Assembly: GCA_963675935.2 (NCBI GenBank)
Contig: OY780964.2
Coordinates: 1,054,001-1,118,000 of the forward strand
Length of the DNA stretch: 64,000 nucleotides
Direction of reading: 5' to 3'
Origin: G963675935 sp963675935
GTDB taxonomy: Bacteria > Planctomycetota > Planctomycetia > Pirellulales > Thermoguttaceae
Shown here one piece after another: positions 53,727-61,784 of this stretch. A program made the position numbers and the translations under genes. Under the pieces are notes generated by a model. The model searched no databases. It was given only the letters and a program-made list of their open reading frames with translations, and was not told where the DNA came from. The stretch's first letter is position 1; every line of letters begins with the position of its first letter.

Positions 53727-54671
53727 GTGGACGCAAGCCAACTGATTCTTTTCGCGATGTCGCCGACCTGGATCAAGCCGTTGTGGCTCGTGGCCGCGGG
53801 GCTTTTGGCGGCCGGGGCCGCGGTCTTTATTTTGAACGCTCTCATGCGGCTGCTTGTCCCGAAGGTGGCCGCCATCGCTTGGACCACGGCCAAGGAAGCC
53901 ACCTCGCAGCCGTTGTTCTACGTGTTATTGACCATCGGCGTCTTCGGGCTGATCCTGTTCCCCTTCGTCCCCTACAACACGCTCGGCGAAGACATCAAAA
54001 TGGTCAAGGACGAGGGCCTGACCTTGATTATGGTGTTGTCGATCGTGCTGGCCTTGTGGACGGCCAGTCTGTCGATCGCCGACGAAATCGAAGGGCGCAC
54101 GGCGCTCACGCTGCTGTCGAAGCCGGTCGGGCGGCGCCAGTTCATCCTCGGCAAGTTTTTGGGAATTCTCCTGCCCGTCATGATGATGTACATCGTGCTG
54201 GGCGCGATCTTCCTGTCGAGCGTCTCGTTCAAAAAAGTGTACGACGCCCGAGAAACCGCCACGGCCGAACCGACGGCGGCGGAATGCCAAGACGAAATGA
54301 TTCAGATCGCCCCCGGTCTGGCCCTCGGGCTGATGGAAGTCGTCGTCTTGACGGCCATCAGCGTGGCCATTTCGACCCGTCTGCCGATGATGGCCAATCT
54401 GATCATCTGCGCGGCGATTTACGTGCTGGGCCATCTGGTGCCGATTCTGGCCGATTCCGCGGTGGGAAAAAACGAGTACGTCCGGTTCGTCGCCGACTTG
54501 CAGGCGGCCGTCTTTCCCGTGCTCGATCAGTTCAACATCTCGACCGGCATCTCGACCGGTCAACCGGTGCCTCTGGTCTATCTGGGCGTGGCCTTGATCT
54601 ACTGTCTGCTCTACAGCACCGTGGCGATGCTGTTCGCCCTGCTGCTGTTCGAGGACCGCGATCTGGCGTAA
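53727..54671 (+). CDS. ABC-2-type transporter permease-like protein
   Basis: The 314-residue product has about six membrane helices. The motif LSIADEIEGRTALTLLSKPVGRRQFILGKFLGI is characteristic of ABC-2/NatB-like permeases at the first cytoplasmic loop. No ATPase gene is adjacent, so its partner must be elsewhere. The start is set at the GTG at 53727, preceded by AAGGA, because the frame upstream crosses palindrome R3. Confidence 0.8.
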   Translation: MDASQLILFAMSPTWIKPLWLVAAGLLAAGAAVFILNALMRLLVPKVAAIAWTTAKEATSQPLFYVLLTIGVFGLILFPFVPYNTLGEDIKMVKDEGLTLIMVLSIVLALWTASLSIADEIEGRTALTLLSKPVGRRQFILGKFLGILLPVMMMYIVLGAIFLSSVSFKKVYDARETATAEPTAAECQDEMIQIAPGLALGLMEVVVLTAISVAISTRLPMMANLIICAAIYVLGHLVPILADSAVGKNEYVRFVADLQAAVFPVLDQFNISTGISTGQPVPLVYLGVALIYCLLYSTVAMLFALLLFEDRDLA

Positions 54672-54731
54672 GGCGTTTTCCTGCGCGCCGCGATCCAAAA
54701 CCTCAAAACCTACACCGTGGAGGGGCATGTA

Positions 54732-54760
54732 TTGATTTTGCCCTTCCTGCGTGATACTAT
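54732..54760 (+). promoter_or_regulatory. Candidate sigma-70 promoter
   Basis: TTGATT (54732-54737) and TACTAT (54755-54760) are 17 bases apart, about 145 bases upstream of the small gene at 54905. Confidence 0.4.
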
Positions 54761-54904
54761 CGTGGGTAGCTCTTTTCGCCAATAATGGGGTTCGATTCCG
54801 ACGCTTTCACTCTTTTTATAGGGAGACCCAAAAGCTACGGCTCTGTGTTCTATCTAGCGTTTTTTTCCCCAGGCTTCATTATCACTCTTGTCTCTACGTG
54901 GAGG

Positions 54905-55216
54905 ATGAAGATCGTGGCTGCGATAAAAGAAACCTTGACGGAACTGGAAGAGAAGCATGCGATTGCCGTGCAAATCGGTTTGGAAGTCGGTTTGCTCGAA
55001 AAGTGCCCGGTGCATGGCTGCGTGTTTGACGCCATGAACGATTTCGCCCTAGACGACGCCTTTCGTTGCGCCGAGTCGTTGATTGCCCAGAACGATCCAA
55101 TGGTCGCCGTTTTTCAGGGCAACCGCCGACGGTTGCATCACGCCGTCGAGGAAGTTCGCTCGGGCATGGACAATTGCTGCCCCGAGTGTTACGAGGCGCA
55201 ACACAAGGGCGGTTGA
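54905..55216 (+). CDS. Small hypothetical protein with Cys motifs
   Basis: The 103-residue product is helical and contains VGLLEKCPVHGCVFD near the middle and MDNCCPECYEAQ near the end, a possible zinc site of the CxxxxC/CCxxC type. I do not recognise a named family. GGAGG directly touches the ATG, so the exact start is uncertain; the same frame is open up to 54785. Confidence 0.6.
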   Translation: MKIVAAIKETLTELEEKHAIAVQIGLEVGLLEKCPVHGCVFDAMNDFALDDAFRCAESLIAQNDPMVAVFQGNRRRLHHAVEEVRSGMDNCCPECYEAQHKGG

Positions 55217-55225
55217 GCGAAGTTT

Positions 55226-55351
55226 GGTAACCGTTCACGGGGCACCCGTCATTCTGAGCGCAGCGAAGAATCTCTCGTGGAATCGCGGCCCAGACGAGAT
55301 TCTTCGCTGCGCTCAGAATGACGATGTTTTCCCGGCCCGTGAACGGTTACC
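55226..55351. repeat. Palindromic intergenic repeat, family R1 copy 3
   Basis: The inner arms (CGTCATTCTGAGCGCAGCGA and its complement) are those of family R1. The outer arms differ: GGTAACCGTTCACGGG against CCCGTGAACGGTTACC. The family core can therefore sit inside different outer palindromes. Confidence 0.83.
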
Positions 55352-55367
55352 GAAGTTTGTAGCAGGC

Positions 55368-55474
55368 GTAGGGTGGGACAAGCGGAGCGCAGTCCCACCA
55401 AAAGACGTGACAAGTGCGTACCGTGACAATAGCGTACAATGTGGTGGGACTGCGCTCCGCTTGTCCCACCCTAC
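55368..55474. repeat. Palindromic intergenic repeat, family R2 copy 3
   Basis: GTAGGGTGGGACAAGCGGAG pairs with CTCCGCTTGTCCCACCCTAC. It lies about 20 bases beyond the 3' end of the formimidoyltransferase gene. Confidence 0.85.
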
Positions 55475-55494
55475 GCATTGTCGGCGTTCCGCCG

Positions 55495-56703
55495 TCAATA
55501 ATTCACCGGCAACCCGATGACTTTCTTCCGCACGTCGAACGGCCGAACGTCGCCGAGTCCCATCGACTCGACGGCCGTCGCTAGAATTTCGGCCGCCGGC
55601 GCGTCGGCCGGTCGGCCTTGGCGTTCGCGATAGTATCGGCCGGCGTCCAGCAGGGCCTCGTAAGGGATCATGCCCACCAACTCGCTGCCAGTGACGGCCA
55701 GCCCTCGCTCGGCGGCAAGTTGCCTGGCCGTTTCCATCACGCGATGCGGCGGCGTGACGCGGTAGTTCGTTAAATTCATCGAAACCTGCGCCCGGCCATA
55801 TTCGGCGATATGCCAGCCGATGGCCTTGCAGCACTTGAACAATCCCGCGCGGCGCACTTTGTGGCCGACGACGTTCGGATGACCCGGTATCGCCCCGGCC
55901 GCCAGCGAATGCAGATCGTATTGGTGGGCTGAAAGACAGTGCTGCTCGGTTTCCGCCAGGGTTTTTCCGACGAAATCGCAATTGCCGCAAGGGTAATGGT
56001 TTTCGGCGTAGAAGAGCGGTTCGCCCTTCGAGTAGAAAGGCGATGCCGTCGCACGCCGGGCGACGCGGCCCTTTTCGCGCAGTTCCAGGGCGATGTCGTC
56101 GGCCGCCGATTTGTCCGGCGTGTTCAGCGTGATGTTGTAGGCGATTAAAAACTCGCGGGCGCCGATGACCGTCGCGCCGGCAAGCGGATTGAAGACGTTC
56201 GGACCGCAGTCCGGCGTCCAGCGGGCGTCCTTCATCTTTTCGGCCAGCCCTTCGTACTCGCCGCGCCGGATGTCGGCCAGATTTTTCCGCCAGGGCTTTT
56301 CGGCAGTGGCTTCGTAGAAGTAGACGCCGATGCCAAGTTCGTCGCCGACGCGCCGGCCCACCGCTCGGGCGATTTCGGAACAGTCGTCCATCGAGACGTT
56401 TTGGATGGGCACGAAGGGGCAAACGTCGGTCGCGCCCAGACGCGGGTGCATGCCGTGGTGGCATCGCATGTCGATCAATTCAGCCGCCTTGGCGACGGCG
56501 CGGAAGGCCGCTTCGGCAACGGCCTCGGGCGATCCGACGAAAGTCATGACGGTTCGGTTGGCGTCGGCGCCGCGATCGACGTGCATAAGCGAGACGCCCG
56601 CGACGGCCTCGACGGCGTCGGCGATGGCCTGGATTTTCGCTCGGTCGCGGCCTTCGGAGAAATTCGGGACGCACTCGACGATTTTGGCGGGCATGAAAGA
56701 CAT
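55495..56703 (-). CDS. ftcD: Glutamate formimidoyltransferase
   Basis: The 402-residue protein starts VECVPNFSEGRDRAKI, the FtcD N-terminal signature, with HHGMHPRLGATDVCPFVP and YNITLNTPD further on. It transfers the formimino group from N-formimino-glutamate to tetrahydrofolate in histidine degradation. The cyclodeaminase half of the mammalian enzyme is absent. A possible zinc-finger-like insert (CGNCDF...HCLSAHQ) lies at about 240-262, and the chain is longer than the usual about 300 residues. No other hut gene is nearby. Confidence 0.9.
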   Translation of the reverse strand: MSFMPAKIVECVPNFSEGRDRAKIQAIADAVEAVAGVSLMHVDRGADANRTVMTFVGSPEAVAEAAFRAVAKAAELIDMRCHHGMHPRLGATDVCPFVPIQNVSMDDCSEIARAVGRRVGDELGIGVYFYEATAEKPWRKNLADIRRGEYEGLAEKMKDARWTPDCGPNVFNPLAGATVIGAREFLIAYNITLNTPDKSAADDIALELREKGRVARRATASPFYSKGEPLFYAENHYPCGNCDFVGKTLAETEQHCLSAHQYDLHSLAAGAIPGHPNVVGHKVRRAGLFKCCKAIGWHIAEYGRAQVSMNLTNYRVTPPHRVMETARQLAAERGLAVTGSELVGMIPYEALLDAGRYYRERQGRPADAPAAEILATAVESMGLGDVRPFDVRKKVIGLPVNY

Positions 56704-56868
56704 TTCCTGTAACCCAAGCGACTTAACTTGAAAAATAAATTACCCGGCAAGAATGAAGATGGTGTTCGCCGAACGGACACCCAAGATGAAGAAGCCCAAA
56801 ACCCCCTATCCCGAATTTTTCCTTTCACACTCCACCGGCCGACCGGCCGATGGGTGAAAATTCGGTAC

Positions 56869-56897
56869 TTGACAACGGCAAGAAAATGCCGCAAACT
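56869..56897 (+). promoter_or_regulatory. Candidate promoter of tRNA-Leu
   Basis: TTGACA (56869-56874) is 17 bases from CAAACT (56892-56897), about 20 bases before the tRNA. The -10 match is weak. Confidence 0.35.
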
Positions 56898-56916
56898 GCT
56901 GTAATGTAGCGACTAA

Positions 56917-57000
56917 GCCGGAGTGGCGGAATGGCAGACGCGCTGGACTCAAAATCCAGTACCCGTCAAGGGTGTGTGGGTTCAACTCCCACCTCCGGTA
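56917..57000 (+). tRNA. tRNA-Leu (anticodon CAA)
   Basis: The 84-base gene folds as a class II tRNA. The acceptor stem GCCGGAG/CTCCGGT includes a G-U first pair. The anticodon stem is CTGGA/TCCAG with loop CTCAAAA and anticodon CAA at 56950-56952. There is a long variable arm and a T arm GTGGG TTCAACT CCCAC. CCA is not encoded. Confidence 0.96.
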
Positions 57001-57011
57001 CTTCTTAGTAC

Positions 57012-57047
57012 AAAAGGACTTGCGACGATTGGCCGCAAGTCCTTTTT
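57012..57047 (+). terminator. Rho-independent terminator after tRNA-Leu
   Basis: AAAAGGACTTGCG pairs with CGCAAGTCCTTTT around a 9-base loop and runs into TTTTTG. Confidence 0.85.
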
Positions 57048-57398
57048 GTTTAGCTGGGCCGAAATCAGTGGCAACATCGGGGTTGTGTTGCGGTTACATT
57101 GCAGCCCAAAGATATTTTGGAAAATAGTGGCAAGGTAGCAAGGCAGCGAGCCTACACCTTGCCCATTTTACCTGCCGTGCCGCTTGGCGGGTCGCGGGGC
57201 GAAAGCTCGCAAAAAAGGTCGGGTGGAACGGCCGTGAAACTGCTGCTGGGCAATGCGGGAGTTTGTGCCATCACTCGACCTGTGATTGTGGGTAATTACT
57301 TTCCGCGGGCCTTTGTAGGCCGGTTATTGTGTCGCAACCCCACGTGCGGCGTGCAAGACACCCCTCGTCTACAGCCCCATGATCTCCAAAATCCCTTC
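57048..57398. other. Intergenic, no gene seen
   Basis: Only short frames without ribosome sites or motifs are present. I see nothing I can name. Confidence 0.5.
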
Positions 57399-57580
57399 CC
57401 TGGAAGAATAGGCAGGAGAATTGCAAAGTCGCATTTTGGGGATAGATGGGAAAAACCGTCATTCTTCGCTGCGCTCAGAATCTCGTTGGCCCGCAGGAAC
57501 TTACGCGATACCACGGAGATTCTTCGCTGCGATCAGAATGACGGTTTCCTGGACTTTGCAGTTCTCCTGGAAGAATAGGG
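57399..57580. repeat. Palindromic intergenic repeat, family R1 copy 4
   Basis: The outer motif CCTGGAAGAATAGG recurs at both ends. The inner parts match copy 1 (TTGCAAAGTCGCATTTTGGG, CTTACGCGATACCACGGAGA). The left inner arm is rearranged, reading ATTCTTCGCTGCGCTCAGAA in the opposite sense to copy 1. Confidence 0.82.
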
Positions 57581-57587
57581 CAATTGG

Positions 57588-57617
57588 TTGACATCTACCA
57601 CCCGTCCAGGATACAGT
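57588..57617 (+). promoter_or_regulatory. Candidate sigma-70 promoter of the second PilM operon
   Basis: TTGACA (57588-57593) is 18 bases from TACAGT (57612-57617). The first gene starts at 57767, leaving an about 140-base leader. Confidence 0.45.
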
Positions 57618-57766
57618 AGAGGTATAGGAATAGGCAGCCTGGTTGCAGCACATCTTGACAGGCCAGTCGCATCGGGCCTGGGGCTGTCAGGAACAGAACA
57701 ATTGGTAGACAAGTTACTATCTCTTCATGCCATTAGTTATCTTGGCATCGACGGAGGGTTCGCGTT

Positions 57767-59926
57767 ATGGCAAGTGGCGCTGTTTGGGGCATCGACATTG
57801 GTCAGTGCGCGCTTAAAGCGCTGCGGTGTCGAGTCCACGAAAACCCGAAGAAAGTCGTTGCCGAGGCTTTCGACTACATCGAATATCCAAAAATTCTCAG
57901 CCAGCCGGGGTCCGATCCCGCCGAACTGGTCGGCGACGCCCTGAAGCAATTCCTTTCGCGCAATTCGGTGTTGGGCGATCGCGTGGCGGTATCGGTGTCG
58001 GGTCAGGCCGGATTGGCGCGATTCATCAAGCTGCCGCCGGTCGAAACCAAAAAAATCCCGGACATCGTCCGCTACGAAGCCAAGCAGCAAATTCCCTTCG
58101 ACCTGAACGATGTTGTTTGGGACTATCAGCGGATGGGCGGCGGCGCCGTCGAGGAGGGATTCGCGCTCGAGACGGAAATCGGTCTGTTCGCCATGAAGCG
58201 CGACGCCGTCTTCCGCGCGTTGGATCCCTTCCTCAAGCTCGACATTGAAGTTGACGTTGTTCAGCTTGCCCCGCTGGTTCTCTACAACTTCTTGGTGTTC
58301 GACCAGATGCCCAATCTGCCGCCGCCCGAGGAGTTCGACCCCGAGAATCCGCCCGAGTCGGTGGTGATCGTTTCGATGGGCACCGACGCCACCGATCTGG
58401 TGATTACGAACGGTTTTCGGGTTTGGCAGCGGAGCATTCCGATCGGCGGCAGCCATTTCACCAAAGCGCTGACCCGCGAGTTGAAGCTCACGTTCGCCAA
58501 GGCCGAGCATTTAAAGCGGAACGCGACGGCCGCGGCCGATCCGAAGGCGGTGTTCCAGGCGATGAAGCCCACCTTCAGCGACCTGTTGACCGAGTTGCAG
58601 CGTTCGATCGGCTATTTCTCGAATCTCGATCGGGCGGCGAAGATCGGGCGCGTTGTGGCCCTGGGCAACGCCATGAAACTGCCCGGCCTACGCCGGTATC
58701 TCTCGCAAAGCTTGGGCTACGAGATCGAAAAGATCGAAAGTTTTCAGGGATTGGTCGGTCCGCAGGTGGTCGCCGCGCCGGCCTTCCAGGAAAATCTGCT
58801 TTCGTTCGGCATCTCTTACGGTCTGGCGGTGCAGGGGCTTGGCAAGGGCGCGGTTCACACGAATCTGTTGCCGCGCGAGATCATCAACGACCGGCTGGTC
58901 AAACGCAAGAAGCCCTGGGCCGTGGCCGCCGCGGCCCTGCTGCTGTTGGGTTGCGGCATCAGCTACACGGCCTACTCGATGTCGTTGGGCGGCGTCGATG
59001 CCGCCGTGTGGAAGTCGGCACAAGATCAGGCCAAGGCATTGAACACCAAGGCCAGCGGCTTCAAAACCGAGGACGCGGCCGCCCGCGCCGAGTTTGAGAC
59101 GACGAACCAGATCGGACAGCACTTGGTCGGCAACGTCGATGGACGCATCCGCTGGCTGGAACTCCTCGCTGCGATCAACACCTGTTTGCCTCGCGATTTG
59201 CCGCCCAAGGCCGATGAAGAGCCGCCGCCCATCGAGAATCGCAACGAATTGCACATCACGAATCTCGATTGCCAGTACACCGACGAGGTGGCGGGTTGGT
59301 ACACGTTGGTCTCGAAGGATGACGAATTGTCGAAGGCCGCGGCCACAGCCGTGGGCAACGCGGCGGCCGCTCCCGCAGCGCCGACGCCGCTTAACCCTGA
59401 TGCTCCGCCGCCCGAAGGCAATGCGGCGAGCGATTCGTCCATGCCCGGCCCCAAGGGACCGGGGTGGATCGTCCAACTCAGCGGTTATCATTACCACAAC
59501 GCCGACCGCGTGAACATGGGACCGAACTACGTTCGGACCACGCTGCTCAAAGGGCTTGCCGAGGGCACGGTGGAATTGCCATCCGGCGAAGGCGGCGCGA
59601 AGGAAACCGTCAAGTTGAAAGACCTCGGCGTCAGCTACCCGATCCTCGTCAATCCAACGGCCAACTTCGATGAAGAAATTCCGGATCCGAACGCCGAGGA
59701 TTCGGCGGGCGGCGGCGGAATGATGCAGGGCGGCGGTGCGGCGGTGCGCGTTCGCCCGCAAGGCGCGGCGGCCAACACCGCCACCAACGCAAACACAATC
59801 AAGTTGTCGCGGTTCAATTTCACGGTGCATTTTTGCTGGCAGCCGCAAACGCCCACGGCCCGACACGCTCCGAAGAAGACCCCGGAGGAACAGGCGAAAG
59901 CCGCGGCCGACGCCGCGGCGCCCTAA
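57767..59926 (+). CDS. PilM-type actin-like protein fused to a PilN-like domain
   Basis: The 719-residue product begins AVWGIDIGQCALKALR, the ATP-binding PilM start. It continues through the actin-like fold with the SHS2-like VAVSVSGQAGLARFIKLPP and PDIVRYEAKQQIPFDL to about 375. One membrane helix follows (about 386-408), then a PilN-like extracytoplasmic part with a Pro/Ala-rich insert. It ends in a small domain, LSRFNFTVHFCWQPQ. GGAGGG precedes the ATG. This is a second PilM system besides 43397, and it heads an operon with two large single-pass proteins. Confidence 0.85.
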   Translation: MASGAVWGIDIGQCALKALRCRVHENPKKVVAEAFDYIEYPKILSQPGSDPAELVGDALKQFLSRNSVLGDRVAVSVSGQAGLARFIKLPPVETKKIPDIVRYEAKQQIPFDLNDVVWDYQRMGGGAVEEGFALETEIGLFAMKRDAVFRALDPFLKLDIEVDVVQLAPLVLYNFLVFDQMPNLPPPEEFDPENPPESVVIVSMGTDATDLVITNGFRVWQRSIPIGGSHFTKALTRELKLTFAKAEHLKRNATAAADPKAVFQAMKPTFSDLLTELQRSIGYFSNLDRAAKIGRVVALGNAMKLPGLRRYLSQSLGYEIEKIESFQGLVGPQVVAAPAFQENLLSFGISYGLAVQGLGKGAVHTNLLPREIINDRLVKRKKPWAVAAAALLLLGCGISYTAYSMSLGGVDAAVWKSAQDQAKALNTKASGFKTEDAAARAEFETTNQIGQHLVGNVDGRIRWLELLAAINTCLPRDLPPKADEEPPPIENRNELHITNLDCQYTDEVAGWYTLVSKDDELSKAAATAVGNAAAAPAAPTPLNPDAPPPEGNAASDSSMPGPKGPGWIVQLSGYHYHNADRVNMGPNYVRTTLLKGLAEGTVELPSGEGGAKETVKLKDLGVSYPILVNPTANFDEEIPDPNAEDSAGGGGMMQGGGAAVRVRPQGAAANTATNANTIKLSRFNFTVHFCWQPQTPTARHAPKKTPEEQAKAAADAAAP

Positions 59927-59929
59927 TAC

Positions 59930-60177
59930 AAAAACTGTTTTCGAGATTTCGTCATGGGATAAGATACGTAGGTTAAGTCATTAGCCTTGAAGATTGCGAA
60001 AACATCATCAATGTTTGACTGTGTTGGAATTGGTCTTGGGTCTTTGGGCTTAGGTCTTGGTGCGAAGTCCCAAGACCTAAGTCCCAAGACCTAAGTCCCA
60101 ATTGGTTGCGGCTCTGCCGCGTTATGCCGAGGCATAACCTACGGCTACGAAAAACTGTTTTCGAGATTTCGTCATGG
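59930..60177. repeat. 28-bp direct repeats flanking a 192-bp palindromic insert
   Basis: Bases 59930-59957 equal 60150-60177 exactly. The repeat includes CTGTTTTCGAGATTTCGTC and the start codon of the downstream gene, so a decoy ATG GGA TAA exists at 59954. The insert holds a tandem 14-bp unit (CCCAAGACCTAAGT) paired with its complement at 60034-60098 and the hairpin GTTATGCCGAGGCATAAC at 60121-60138. Confidence 0.85.
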
Positions 60178-61781
60178 ACAAGCTCAAGATCATTCTCGCC
60201 GCCGCTAAGAAGTACCAGTTTTGGGTTCTTTGCGGGGTGATACTCGTCGTGTCGCTGGCGTGCTGGTGGCTGGCCACGGCCGGAGCGGCCAAACAGTACA
60301 AGGATCGAACGACCAAGATCGAGGCCGATTTCAACGGTGCAAAAGTCGATGCGAACCATCCGAACCAGGGCGTCATCGACAAAATCCGCGAACAGCAGGA
60401 GTTGTTGAAGAAGGGCGTCTTCGCGGCGTGGGAAACGCTTTACAGCGAGCAGAAAGAAAAAAATCCGTTCCCCACCAAGGTGCTCGGCGAGGACTTCAAG
60501 CGGCAATTCGAGAGCTTGGACCTCGCCGCCAAAGGCGAACTTCGCCCCGATCTTCGCTCGCGCTACCAGAACTACCTGAGCAAGGATTATATCCCCACGC
60601 TCCAAAAGCTGATCGACGTTCGCCACCCTGTTGAAGAGTCGGACGACGGGGATGCCCACGCAAAGAAAGACGCGAAGGGAAAAGACGCGAAGGACAAGGC
60701 GAAAGAAAAACACGGCAATGCGGTTCCGCCGAGAATGCCGAAGGTCGGCATGCCGGTGGGCGGTGCCGTGGGCGGCGCCGGCGCGGCGGACGTGGAATGG
60801 ACCGGCATCGTCGATTGGGCTCCCGCCGATTACGACAAACTTCTCACTCGATTCTCCTCCTGGCGTCAAACGCCATCGACCTTGGAAGTCGTCGTGGCCC
60901 AGGAAGACCTTTGGGTGTATGAAGCCCTGCTTCGGGTCATCCAGCGAGTCAACGAGGGCGCGACCACGCAGGCCAAGGCCGCCGTCAAACAGCTCAATGC
61001 CTTGGAAATTGGAAGCGCGGCCGTCGCGGCTTGGAAAGCTTCGGAAAGCGCCCTGTTTGCACCGGGGCAATCCGCGGCGGCTGGTAACGCCGGACCGGGA
61101 ATGTCTGGCCCCGGATCGGGCATGATGGGCGCGGGACCGGGCATGATGGGCACCAGACCTGGTCCTGATGCCGGACCGGGAGGAACCCCCGGCGCCGCAA
61201 CGGCCGATCAGCAACTCTTCGCCTATCGCTACGTTGACGATAAAGGTCAGCCGCTCCCCTCGGAACCGGAATACCCCTTCGCCAAACATCCTTACGCCGA
61301 ATTCAAGATGATGCCGGTCCGTCTGAGTTTGGTGATGGACCAACGGCGTCTGCCAAAACTTTTGGTCGAATGTGCCAACTCGAACATGCCCATCGAAGTC
61401 CGGGCCGTTCGCCTCTTGAAGACCGCGGGCGAGCAACTCAGCTTGGGCGGCGGCGCGGGGGCAAGCGGAGCAGTCGGCGGCCGTGGCCCAGGCGGAATGC
61501 CCGGAATGCCCGGCATGGCAATGCCCAACCGAGTCGGCGGCGGTATCCAGCAGCCGCGCATGCCGACCCCCGGCGTCGGACCCGGCGGCGGTGTTCAAGG
61601 CGCTCCCGTCTCCGAGACGGAGCAATACGACGTTCCCGTTGAAATTCACGCCATCATCTACATCTACAATCCACCCGACCGCACGAAATTGGGCACCGGA
61701 GCGGCGTCGGGGCAAACTCCAGCCGACGGCGTCGCGCCGGGCGATCCGACAAAAACTCCCCCCGCAAATCCGGGAGTATGA
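60174..61781 (+). CDS. PilO-like planctomycete protein with Gly/Met/Pro-rich linkers
   Basis: The 535-residue product has one N-terminal membrane helix (about 15-36) and a helical segment to about 160. A Lys/Asp-rich linker follows, then two domains separated by Gly/Met/Pro-rich stretches, the last ending VEIHAIIYIYNPPD. In topology and order (after PilM-N) it corresponds to PilO, but much enlarged. I do not recognise a named family. Its upstream region has been remodelled by the insert at 59930-60177. Confidence 0.6.
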   Translation: MDKLKIILAAAKKYQFWVLCGVILVVSLACWWLATAGAAKQYKDRTTKIEADFNGAKVDANHPNQGVIDKIREQQELLKKGVFAAWETLYSEQKEKNPFPTKVLGEDFKRQFESLDLAAKGELRPDLRSRYQNYLSKDYIPTLQKLIDVRHPVEESDDGDAHAKKDAKGKDAKDKAKEKHGNAVPPRMPKVGMPVGGAVGGAGAADVEWTGIVDWAPADYDKLLTRFSSWRQTPSTLEVVVAQEDLWVYEALLRVIQRVNEGATTQAKAAVKQLNALEIGSAAVAAWKASESALFAPGQSAAAGNAGPGMSGPGSGMMGAGPGMMGTRPGPDAGPGGTPGAATADQQLFAYRYVDDKGQPLPSEPEYPFAKHPYAEFKMMPVRLSLVMDQRRLPKLLVECANSNMPIEVRAVRLLKTAGEQLSLGGGAGASGAVGGRGPGGMPGMPGMAMPNRVGGGIQQPRMPTPGVGPGGGVQGAPVSETEQYDVPVEIHAIIYIYNPPDRTKLGTGAASGQTPADGVAPGDPTKTPPANPGV

Positions 61782-61784
61782 GCC

